From Phoronis australis (taxonomy: Eukaryota; Phoronida; Phoronidae), in NCBI GenBank assembly GCA_002633005.1, contig NMRA01000403.1, positions 272,309-334,308 of the forward strand: a DNA stretch of 62,000 nucleotides, in the 5' to 3' direction. A model generated the notes under the pieces. The model did no database searches and was not told where the DNA came from. It was given only the letters and a program-made list of their open reading frames with translations. Of the stretch, positions 45,439-56,756 are shown in pieces (the first letter of the stretch is position 1; each line of letters starts with the position of its first letter). The position numbers were made by a program, and so were the translations under genes.

Positions 45439-46021
45439 AGATGTACCCTCTAAATAAGCGGCAATGGTAGTCCCAACCTTGACCTCGTTCTCAACGAATT
45501 CCTCCTAAGCAGCGTTAGTAAATTTTTATGTACCGTTTATCAATATTGTTGCATCTGATTTCCATACATGAATCTGTACATATTTTTATTTTTATACTTT
45601 TGTAATAGCATATCTAAATATTGGAATACTTATATTAGATACTACTTAATTTTATATACCTCTATGTATATTAGTTTCATTTATGAATTGTTTACAACTC
45701 GCGGTTTCTGGGTTTTTGTCATTATTTCTTTGTATGTTCTGTGTATTCTTCAATAAATATATATCACTTTAAAAAAAATAAGCGGCAACAACATTGTACA
45801 TAATTTCAATTTTGTTAACAGGTCAAGCAGAAGCGAAATCTTTCATTAAAATAATAAAACACCATAACAATATTTTGCGCCTGTTTGTGGTATTAGTGTC
45901 GGCGTAACTGTTTCGATAAAAATTGAAACGTGTGGATTTTAACAGACCTCTCTCGGATATTTATCAGTTTTTATTACAGTTATTTCACGTGAAACGGTGT
46001 GGATACCGATTTTTTCAGTGT

Positions 46022-46152
46022 TGTCATGACTGTCATCACCATCACCGTCATCATCATCGTTATCATCGTCATTATCGCCATCATCGTTACCATCTTTGTC
46101 ATTGCCACCGTGGCCATCACTATCATCATCATCATCATCATCACCACCACCA
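46022..46152. repeat. (ATC)n microsatellite
   Basis: Imperfect ATC/ACC trinucleotide repeat. It produces His-rich, Ile-rich and Met-rich open frames in different frames and strands, none of them a real gene. Confidence 0.9.
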
Positions 46153-46854
46153 ATTTTGTATTCTTTTTCATCAATGTCACACCAAAATGCTATTAGTTAA
46201 CGTTACGTCTGGCGACTGTTCACGATAGGGCTTCCACAAATTAGTGCACTACGTGTCAGAAAAGTCAGAGAAATGTTGTTTTATGACAATTGTAAAGATT
46301 ATGTATGTTTCACATTCTGGACGGTTTGTACTTTGCAGAGATTATTTTAGGAGTGAACCACGCTTCATAGGTGCAGAGGAATACATTGGCATACTGTGAT
46401 GATTAACCCACGCAATAATGCCATGTTAATACTCCACGAAATTTAGAAGACCTACGCCCTCTGGCGGTTGTCATTGATTCCTAACCCCAGCTACGCCCAT
46501 CTTTTCCAATTTGCGCACACCTTTTCGTCACCAATTGCAGTGTGTGCAGCCGCTTCCCCGCTTCTCACTACGTGTGAGCTTAGCGTACTTCGTTGGCTCA
46601 GTGCTTGAATGTTCGGCTGCCACTGCGCAGTTTGTGGGCGTGATTCCACACTTCATTTACCCACCGAGAGGGTCCCTTTTTAAACTGAAAATTGATCTTG
46701 GTTAACACCACTCGGTAGTCACCTGACGTAAATAAAACGAAAACTTTTGATGGAATGAGCAAGACGTGGTGGGACATTGTATAATCAACAAGAGCAACGC
46801 GGAGCGTTTAAATGCGCCCACGAATGCACCGCAAACGGCGTGCTTTTAGGGGTG

Positions 46855-48415
46855 TTTATTTGGAACATAAAATCGCCTACTAGATGTCGCAAAATACGTC
46901 GAATCCATCCAAAAACTGATATGTGTCATCAAAGCTATATAACATATTTTATAAAAATCCGTCAAGGAACTTCTGAGAAACCGAGGAAAACGAAAAAATG
47001 AAATTGCCACAAAGAGGCTGTAGGCGCAAAAAATATAACTGCAACTAAGAGGCGCCAAAGTAGATAAAGTCGTCGGAAAAACATCGTCAGACATCCTCTT
47101 CACATTAGGAACGTACATACCAAACTCCAAAACCATCCTTAGAGTGGTTTGGTTGACAGAGAGCATACGCCAAATATCAAGATTTGAAAACAATAAAAAT
47201 GGCCACTAGGTGGCGCAAAATACCACGAATCAAACCGAAATCCGGAGGATACCGTCAATTCACTAATAGATACACATGTACCTGTCTACCAAATTTTATA
47301 AAAATCCGCTGAGGACTTGAAAGATACAGAGGTAAACGTAAAAAGACTAAAATTGCCACTAGGGGACACGTCGGTAGTCCGATCTGTTCGAAAGTCGCTG
47401 TCCTCTGTTGTCAACTTCATACAAAAACACCAGCAAAATTGAATAAAGATCCTGTGGAGGGTGTAGAGGATTCAGCATCTAGGATTCGCCACAGTTTTCA
47501 AAACCCTCGCAAAATCATCGTCAGTCGCCTTCTTTACAGTAGGAAAATATACGCCAATTTTCAAAATCATACCTAGAGCGGTTTGGTGATAGAAGGGCGG
47601 ACGCCAAAAAACGGACTTGAAAGCAGTAAAAATGGCCACCAGGTGGCGCAAAGTACCACGAATTCGTTCGAAAACGGGAAGATGGTATCATTTCAATAAT
47701 AGATGCCTAACCGCCAAAATTTATGAAAATTCGCTGAGGACCTTCGAAGATACAGAAGTAAGCGTAAAAAACTAATATTGCCACTAGGGGACACACCGGT
47801 AGTCAGAGAGGTCCAAAATTCGTTGTCTGCCATTGTTAGCTTCTTAGAAACACATCTGCCAAATCTCATCAAGATGCTATGAGGGGTTTAGGAGATACAG
47901 CCATGGGCGCAAAGACAACAAAAACCGCCATTAAGAGGCGCCACAGTAGTCGAAGTCGTCGGAAAATCATCTTCAGCTGCTCTCTTCAGAGTACGAACAT
48001 ATTATGCAGCAATTTTCAAAATCATCCCTATAGAGTTGATAGAAGATAGGACGCTAAAAACAGATTCGAAAACAGTAAAAATAGCCACTAGGTGGCTCAA
48101 AGTACCTCGAATCCGTCCGAAAACATGAGGATGTCATCATCTCACTAACAGATGCTTAACTACCAAATTTTATGAAAATCTGTTGAGGACCTCCTAGGAT
48201 ACAGAGGTAGGCCTAAGCGTAAAAACTAAAATTATCACTACGGGGCACACCGGTAGCCGGATCTGTCCAAAAGTTCGCTCATGCCGTCGCATGTATAAAA
48301 GGAACATGTGTGAAAAAGTTCATAAACATACGTCAAAGGGTTTTGGAGATAGAGCTGCGGACGCCGGACGGACGGGCGGCTGGACGGACGGCTGGAAGAG
48401 GATGACGGTATAATG
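46855..48415 (-). repeat. Large tandem repeat, ~435-bp period, about 3.5 units
   Basis: Landmarks recur with near-constant spacing: GGCCACTAGGTGGCGC-type segments at about 47200, 47635 and 48075, and TTGCCACTAGGGGACAC-type segments at about 47350, 47778 and 48232. The array ends in a GGACGGACGG run (48365-48400) and then ATAATGCGTCC. It is the same family as 7.26-8.1 kb in the opposite orientation. Units have diverged and no open frame is conserved. Confidence 0.75.
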
Positions 48416-48419
48416 CGTC

Positions 48420-50040
48420 CACATTTAAATATAAACGCCTGAAAACGCTCATCAATGACGATACTAAAGATTTGACGTATATTTGTCTCCTGGATTTGTC
48501 ATTGTCATGGCTGCATCCGGTTGAAACGTAGAAGAAAAGGTAGAGAGCAGCTGTACTTTTAGGTATTGATGAGTTGTTACAAGATAATGACTTATGGTAG
48601 GGGTATTTACGTGTAGTTAATCAATTAATTAACTTGTAGGGCGGTAGCACTGGTAGCGGCGAGTCTCACCTTTGTATGTCAACACTGTGCTTGTGAAATG
48701 TGTATTTATTTTCAGATTTTCTTTGATATGAATATGTATATATGTAATCTTATACGTCAAATAAAATATTTCATAATTATTTTCTTTCCCACTATCGGGT
48801 CGCGAATATACGTTTATGACTTCTTTGTTTTTGAAAGAACACGGTTACCTTTACACGAACAATTCATCTTGTATTGCCATAAGTAGAGAAACTAGACTGC
48901 TGGACGTTTTCACCAATGTACAAGCGTTTACTCACTAAATACGCGGGGAAATTCTTAAAAGCGCTGTGATATCAATACCCTGCTTTATAAATCGACATTT
49001 GTCGATCATGCCGTTGCAAAAGCCATCAGCCTTAGCGAGATTTGCTCGTTTAGCTGTATGAATTCCAATATTCGAAAAACGAAACAATAACCTGATTTTA
49101 ATTACTAAAACGCTATGATCGTAAGATGTTAATTACAAAGCTCTCGAAGCCGACAAGGCGTAAACGAGTCGACGTCAATACAGTACATGTATACCTTACC
49201 TTACACTTCTCAGTTTTGTGTTTATTGCAAAATCACAGCTTATGTAGTTTATCTACTAAAACCGAATTCCCCAACCTGAAGTCAAACACAACACCAGGAA
49301 ACCATCGGTCGGGTGGCCAAGTTTCCATGCGTTCACCCAACGGGAGGGCCTCGGGGAGCTCGAACGATCCCCCATTTGGCGAAGTAGGCAAAAAGGTCTG
49401 AATAAGAGAAACAAGAACTCTGAAAAAAGAAGAAAATGAGACAAGAGTCCTTCGAAGATTGTCGAATACACAATACATAGCTCTGAACGTATCCTGTGAA
49501 TATTAGTGAAAGGTCCACATTCTCAAATGTTCAAGCTCCCCATTTTTAAGCTGGATGCGCGCAGTCTTTTTTAACATAAAACATCGAAATCACTTTGTTC
49601 TCGTGCGCGTATGTTGACGTTCCCATGTAGCTGGATATGAGATAATGGCACGTGTAAGTGAGGCGCATACGGGCAGGTTTAAAGTCATAGACGTCATTAA
49701 ACGTTAGAAAATAAGAATCCCCGTGTCCGCCAAAATTCACACAACTGACAGCATTCCTTTTTTATGGGAAACTGGCAGGAAATAGCACGTGAGATCGTAA
49801 AATAAAAAGTGATAGAAAAATGTGACTTCCATCCCTAAATAGGACATACACTGCGCTAACGCGAACAAGAATGTCAGCTAAAGCTGTATTTTTTCCGGAT
49901 TGGTGAAACCTCCCAAAATTTTGGGTGAAACCAGTGTCTGTCATAGCAAGAAAACTTTTACGACCGATATGTTAACAGTTATTTGGTCTATTTCAAGATT
50001 TTCCTATTTAAACAATCCGTAGAAGAAAAGCGTAGCACAA
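48420..50040. other. No gene recognised
   Basis: Mostly AT-rich. At 49380-49562 there is a partial relative of the ATGCGCGCACC element, containing AAAGGTCCACATTC and GGATGCGCGC. Confidence 0.45.
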
Positions 50041-50184
50041 CAGGGCTGGGTTGCATAAAGCTTCAAAATTATCCGCTGGATAAGTTTGACGTCAGGTGCA
50101 TTGTTCAACAATAACAACGTGACGCGTGATTATGCTACGTCATTGTTGCTATACGGCGTATAGCTTTTATGCAAATGGGCCCTG
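50041..50184. mobile_element. MITE-like element, CAGGGC...TTGCATAAA ends
   Basis: CAGGGCTGGGTTGCATAAAG at left mirrors the complement of CTTTTATGCAAATGGGCCCTG at right. 144 bp, no coding potential. Confidence 0.6.
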
Positions 50185-50639
50185 GTTTTGATGTTCTGTA
50201 CTATCTAACATCTCTAAATTTTAAGCGTCGGATTTGGGGATTCCACTAAGGTTCAGTGTAACGATGTTCTAGCTGTGTCTACTGTACATGCATCCCGGTT
50301 CTTACATTTAGATTTTTTAGATTTGAAGCACAACTTTCGTCGCCCCCAAGCGTCATTGTATTGGTGTACTCAATGTAGTGTGAAATATAAAACGCTCATT
50401 TGCCGTGGAAAATCGGAAACAGAATTGTACTTAATCGTCTTCCGACACGCGCGCTTAAAGTGGTGCTTTGCCGACATGACCGCTCACCAAGACTGTACAC
50501 CCTTTCATCATTCAGGTTCGTGTAGTGACACGAACCTGTCCGTTATAGAAGCGCTAACTTGTCCCTAACTTGCTCTTCATTCTTAATAATACATGTCGTT
50601 AGCGTGATCACGAAATCAAAATGTCCTATTATATCCAAT

Positions 50640-50950
50640 CTTTTCTTACGTCACTAAATAATGACATTCGATTAAGATTGCGGAGAAAATCGATCAAGAC
50701 CGAACGTGTAGAGCGGCTCACGTGCAACGCCTAGTTAGATTACCATAGACTATCCATCGGCGGCGATTACATGATAATTAAAGATAAATTAACACGGTCA
50801 TTTACGACAATAAATTTCCTGTCGAGTGTCGAAGTCAGCAAGCCGCAGGAAGACGTATTAATGTTCACATAAGCATGACAGGAGAAAGAATTTCTTTCCG
50901 TATCCTTTCACAAGACAAAGTGTTTAATAACGCTAGATGTCAGTTGTATC
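50640..50950. promoter_or_regulatory. Candidate cis-regulatory block between Barhl and CFAP77
   Basis: Repeat-free, unique-looking sequence dense in transcription-factor-like sites: TTACGTCACTAAATAATGAC, CGATTAAGATTG, CTCACGTGC, GATTACATGATAATTAAAG and AATGTTCACATAAGCATGAC. Conservation cannot be tested here, so this is a judgement from sequence texture and location. Confidence 0.25.
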
Positions 50951-51689
50951 GCTTTTGCGTTTGTTTATGTCTCTTTTTATTGCGCCGGGGGGCTCAGGCA
51001 TGTCATCATCAAAATTAAACTCTCACAGAAAGAACAAAGGGATACTAGAATATTTATGTCAGGTAGGACTTCATTTTGCAATATGATCAAGATTTTAACA
51101 GACTGGTAATGCAATGGTAAGCAGTTAAATATCCATACCTTGAAGTTCAATTTGTATGAGACAAATGCCGAAAAAGTGAGACGCGCTACACACGGCTGAC
51201 CACAGTGTCTGACGCAACTCCTCGTACTGTTGCTAACTATTATCAATGAATTATAAATAACACGAGAAAAAAGAAAACAAGTAAAATTGTGTTTTAAGGC
51301 ACACGTAATGTAGTTTTAATGAAAAAAAAAAACATTCGAAAACACGCGACAAAATTTACAGATGATCTGTTGTTGTCGTTATTTCTATTTATCTATTTTA
51401 TTCTCACCAGACATTAGAGAAAATTATATTTTGGAAAAAAGAGGTTCAAGATATCTTACGGCCCAACCTTGTCGTGATAAAGACGTAGAGAAGAGCTCAA
51501 CAGATGACGATGACGGTGTTGGGGTAACAAGCGCTTAATGACTTGACATGAATCAACAATAGCGTGATTACCGCACTCTTACTGTGAACTGCAAACAGAA
51601 CATCAAATAAACGAAGTTATGAAAGAAACTTACCAATTACACCATTATCCACTTTAAGAAAGTGAGTCCTAGTGCGAAGATGAGCGGAG

Positions 51690-51945
51690 GGCCTCTTGTG
51701 GCGACATAAACCAATTAATTCTACTATTATCTTCGTCTCCGTCTTTTCGAGCATATGGTGACATGAGGCGCATTTTGATTACGCACGATTACCTCAAAAT
51801 GCGCATTAAATGGGCTTGCAATCATCCGCCCGATGCGTGGCTCACCGTCGAGAAAGAGTCATATTGCTTTTTATTAATATTGTAAATGCTTGCTCATGAT
51901 GACAATATTATTAAGTGGACATGAAGTCTCATCTTTCTGTCAACG
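51690..51945. promoter_or_regulatory. Candidate cis-regulatory block with an 11-bp inverted repeat
   Basis: Contains GCGCATTTTGA (51768-51778) and its exact complement TCAAAATGCGC (51794-51804) separated by TTACGCACGATTACC. It is followed by GCATTAAATGG, CAATCATCC and AGTCATATTGC-type sites. No repeat copy elsewhere in the window. Function is inferred only. Confidence 0.25.
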
Positions 51946-52854
51946 TTTTGTTTTAGTGTGTCAGAGTCTTTTTTTTTCCAGCTTGGCAAATCTCATTAAC
52001 CAATTTTGAATTATGGTTATGTTGTCTTGTGTTATCCTTTAAATTTATTGTTGTATATCTTATTAACCCAGTTGTTTTCGAAGTAATCTGGAAAACGTCG
52101 AAATTTCACGGGAGTTTCGACGCATAAAATCACAACTAATTCAATTTCTTTTCGACAAACCCGTTTCAAGTCCGGCTAAATCTCTACCAAACTTCGACAG
52201 GTGTCACTGTATGCACGTTTTCAAAATCGTGCAAACAAGTTCTTTCACAAAAAACAATATGCAAAAATGCGCAATAATGTCACATTAAACTCTTGCTTTA
52301 ACTTCGACAAAAATGTCAAAGGTTCGACTAAACTGCCAAATAGATATTAAAAAAACGAAAATCTATTTTTATAACAACTATATCTTTGTCTTGTCTTGTT
52401 CAGTTTTTTTATCACAGCACAGCGTGTATTTTTGGAGTGGGGCAACGTTTTGGCACTTCTGTATCCCATTCAAGTGAAATGGTCGTCCACATCTGATACA
52501 GTAGTGGACATTAAAATTCAATGGCCTAGAGACGGCTAAGAATTGAAATTAGATTTCTCCTAAAGCATTGGGCTGCTCTCATTTTGTGCAATGTTAGAAT
52601 AATTGATGTGAAATCCTAAACGTATATTGATAAGAATCCTGGATTCGGTCGTGAGTGTTAGAAATGGCTCCAAATGATTGACACTTTGTTTGGAGCCTTC
52701 AGTTCGACAGTGATGGGCAACGAACGAGTACACAGCGAGATAAGACAGTTAACGGCGGCTTTAACTCGGTGAAAATGTTCACTAGAGTTTAACCCATTTA
52801 GACACTTTATTCTGAAGGTGTGTTGCAATCACTTTTTACTAACGACCTACAACG

Positions 52855-53090
52855 CAGTGGCAGATCTACGATTTCAGTAAGGGGGGGTTTAGGATTCGAA
52901 AGAATCCGAGGCGTGTAGCGCCGAGGAGAAGGAAGGTCGCGAGAGGGTTTCCCTCCTCCCGTGTAAGATTTTTTGGGATTTTTAGAAATTAATTTAGTTT
53001 TTCTGGCGATTTTTTTCCAGTTTTTATTTTTGATCCTGTCCCGAGGGGGGGGGTTTAAACCCCCTGAACCCCCCTGTAGATCCGCCTCTG
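52855..53090. mobile_element. CAGTGGCGGAT-family element, 236 bp
   Basis: Left end CAGTGGCAGATCTACGATTT, right end CTGTAGATCCGCCTCTG, flanked by the 5-bp direct repeat CAACG (52850-52854 and 53091-53095). Internal G and C runs near the two ends. Confidence 0.75.
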
Positions 53091-53740
53091 CAACGTGAAG
53101 TGCGTGTAAATTATAAAGAAAGCTGCAAAGCTTAATTCAACTCGTCCGTCCCACACCTTTTCATACACAACACAACGACGAGAATTGAGCTCTGGTAACC
53201 TCAAGCAGGGCTCGGGCCTCGGTCAGATTTAACGACGTGAGGTTGATCGCAAACTTCCCGGCATTCCTGATTCGGTCTCAATTTTTTCTGATCTTTTTGT
53301 TGCCTTGGCGAATACACTTTTTTGTTTTGAGTTGATTAGTCAGTGAGAGTACTTCATGTAGTCTGTGTTTCAAGTTAAAAGTAAATACAAATGGCCGTTT
53401 AATAATATCGTTTATTAACTTAATCTCCGAATTTTCAAATGATGGAAATAAAACAGTCATTGTTGTGGAGTCATCCAGGGCCCGGTCTCCAATCTTTTTA
53501 CTCGAAATGGAACTCGAAATTAGGTTTGGCATTTTGTACTCTACTTTTGGGCGAACTCAAGATAAGTGTCTATTATTCTATGCTCGAGTACACAATAACT
53601 TACGTGGATAATTTATTGCCCTTAGTTCNATCTGGGGCCCCCCCCCCCCCCCCCTCCGCGTCCCAGTGGCTTACTCGATATGCCCGCGTTGCTGTTATGT
53701 GTTCCATTTTTGCTTGCGTCAGGCAAGAGGGGGGCCATGG

Positions 53741-55885
53741 GCTCCCCTAAATTCGCCTATGGTGTGTACCACGCGTGCTGAAATATGTCCCCTTAAATGT
53801 TCTGATTGACACTGTTTAACTTTTAGAAAACCCACAAATCATCAACAACCTTATTGTTGACTCCGTTCATTTAGGCCCACCACGATGCTATTTCGGAAAC
53901 ATCGTTTGAGATTTCAAACCATGGGCCCTGTTTAATAATCCTGTTTTCGGAAATTCCTGGTAATCATCTAAAGTGACCTTTACAACTAATACCCTATGCG
54001 AACACACAAAGCATCCCCGTTACGATGTTTTATAAATATTTGAATTTTTGTCTAAGCTTGTTTTTCAAAGAGTTTCGCATGGGGATTTTTGGCAACGTCT
54101 CTTCGGAAATTCTTCGTCCTAGTAGAAAGCGTTTCTTGAGCAACGTAGACATGAATTACTTCAGCACACTATCGGGTTTTTCGTTTTGTAGATTTCGTTA
54201 TAAAAAAATTATCCCAGAGATATATAAATCATTGCGCACTATTTTTGAGCACTGAAGCTTATTGTATTTTTTCAGAATGTAGTCTTAATGTTAAGGAGCT
54301 CCACGTTTCTCCATCGTTTGGGAGTTAGCCCCCGGACGAGATGAGCGCAATACAAGAACAGTATACAACACTGGTGCAATTGGTATTCTAGTGTTTTTCA
54401 ATTTTTTTCAATCATACTTTACTCCGGAGTGGAAGCTGAGTCTACGGTGACAAGAGTCGGACGTGCACTGCGTTTTTATACGTCACGAGATTTTTTGCAC
54501 GAAATTTCCTTAGCTTTAGTTTTTCTTTTTCTATTAAACGACGAGGCCAAACGGCATAATTCGTCAATCTGGTCAACGCACACACAATTTTTGCAAAAAC
54601 TACAAGTTATGTTAAGAATTTTTTTCGTTAAAAAGAAAAAGTTATTTCCACAATACTTCAGTGGGTGGACTTCAGATATTTTTAAAAAACGAAAAGGTAT
54701 GGCCACACTCCATGGCTGACAGCCAGGGCATTTTTGTTTTTGAAAAAAAAATACCGTATCTACCCACCAATTTTCAAAACAACAGACCAGAGCCTAAAAT
54801 ATACCCTTTTGGCTAATTATAAAATCGAGGACATGATGTTTCTTATACGTCCACCAAAAAAGTGGTCAAGATCCCTGTTGCAAGTCACAATTCCTAGAAA
54901 TATTTTTCCTGTTATTTCAGTTTTAATATATACGATGATACACGGCCCTCCCAACCCTAAGTCACCAAAATTACAAGCATTNCCCCCCTAAATCCGCCTA
55001 TGGTGTGTACCATGCGTGCTGAATTATGTCCCCTTAAAGATTCTGATTGACACTGTTTAACTTTTAGAAAACCCACAAATCATAAACAACCTTATTGTTG
55101 ACTCCGTTCATTTAGGCCCACTGTGCAATTTCGGAAACATCATTTGGGATTTAAACCATGGGCCCTGTTTAATAATCCTGTTTTCGGAAATTCCTGGTAA
55201 TCGTCTAAAATGACCTTTACAACTAATACTCTATGCGAACACACAAAGCAATCCTTTTACAAAGATGTTTCATAAATATTTGAATTTTTGTCTAAGTATA
55301 CTGTACCACACTGGTGCAATTGGTATTCTAGTGTTTTTTAACTTTTTTCAATCATACACCCTGTACTTTACTCCGGAGTGGAAGCCGAGTCTATGGTGAC
55401 AAGAGTCGGACATGCACTCTGTTTTGATACATCACGAGATTTTTTGCACAAAATTTCCTAGCTTTAGTTTTTCTTTTTCTACTACACGACGAGGCCAAAC
55501 GGCATAATTCGTCAATCTGGTCAACGCCCACATAATTTTTGCAACAACTACTTACAAGATATGTTAAGAATTTTTTTGTAAAAAAGAAAAAGTTATTTCC
55601 ACAATACTTCAGTGGGTGGACACTCCATGGCTGACATTTTTGTTTTTGAAAAAAAATACCGTATCTACCCACCAATTTTCAAAACAACAGACCAGAGCCT
55701 AAAATATACCCTTTTGGCTAATTATAAAATCGAGGACATGATGTTTCTTATACGTCCACCAAAGTGGTCCACATTCCTGTTGCAAGTCACAATTCCTAGA
55801 AATATTTTTCCTGTTATTTCAGTTTTAATATATACGATGATACACGGTCCTCCCACCCGTAAGTCACCAAAAATTACAAGCATTG
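53741..55885. repeat. ~1 kb tandem block pair joined by one N (probable alleles)
   Basis: Block 53741-54981 and block 54983-55885 align along their whole length, with shared order of CGCCTATGGTGTGTACCA, GTTTAATAATCCTGTTTTCG, AGAGTCGGAC, CAGACCAGAGCCTAAAATAT and CACCAAAA.TTACAAGCATT. They differ by base changes and by deletions (the 54255-54350 segment is missing in the second). The N at 54982 is exactly at the join. No gene: the matching ORFs simply track the duplication. Confidence 0.8.
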
Positions 55886-56081
55886 CTGGAAGATGTGTCT
55901 ATTTACAAGTATTTACAACTGTACAATTCATGGTCGCCCTTGGCAACCCCCAACAATCGAAATTACCTATCCACACAATGTTGTAATCAATACAATTCAA
56001 CCAGTTCGTGATACCGCCTAATCAATAGGTACATCTGTCTCTTTAACTCCACTGTTTATCAATAAGTGCCACAATGAAGTT

Positions 56082-56087
56082 TTTATT
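56082..56087 (-). terminator. Candidate poly(A) signal of CFAP77
   Basis: AATAAA on the minus strand about 540 bases past the stop codon. Confidence 0.35.
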
Positions 56088-56627
56088 AATTAATTAATTA
56101 ATATGGCCACACAGGCAGAAGGCATTTGATGCAATCAATACCACTTGGATACAACGACTGTGTAACACTGGTAAGGACCTTCAGTCTATATGTTCATCAA
56201 AGTGGACCTTACTCCAATGAAAAACGAACTCTTTGTACCAAACAAAACAAAACATTCAAATTGCTTTAGTAAACTTTCAGTGGACCTATTATCTAGTAAA
56301 TCTACAGCTAATAGTTTGTACATATTTATAAATATAATTGAGCAATTGAAATAAAAAAATTGGCATATATACTGTACAACAGGAACAGAGAGACATGGAT
56401 TATAATGAGACGCCCCTTTTTTAACATATAATTGAAAAAATATATTGCATCTATTGAAAAATAAATAAACTTTTGGAATGACGCACCTTGTATTTGAATA
56501 AGAAACAGTTATGCCATCGTTTTTGAGAGCTTTTAGAAATCCGTTACGAATAACTGACATGATCTGAGAGCAACTGAACACAAAATCTCCGTAGCAATAA
56601 ATAATTTTAGGTATACGAGTATTCTTG

Positions 56628-56756
56628 TTAGTTCTTGGCTGGTTCATAGATGCCATGCCCGTGTAAGCCCTGTCGGCCGACTCTGTCAAACTCATGGGAC
56701 TGGAAGGCAGCAGACTTGGCGTTCTCACTTCTAAATGACTCCAAGTGAGGCTTGGC
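56628..56756 (-). CDS. CFAP77: CFAP77 exon 6 and stop
   Basis: Acceptor TTGCAG. 42 codons from AKPHLESFRSENAKSAAFQS to GHGIYEPAKN, then TAA. Confidence 0.92.
   Translation of the reverse strand, partial: AKPHLESFRSENAKSAAFQSHEFDRVGRQGLHGHGIYEPAKN

Noticed and set aside
45923-46228. His-rich, Ile-rich and Met-rich open frames
   Set aside because: All come from one (ATC)n microsatellite read in different frames.
54429-55986. Paired open frames sharing sequence, suggestive of a duplicated gene
   Set aside because: The similarity covers coding and non-coding parts alike and is explained by two allele-like blocks joined at an N.
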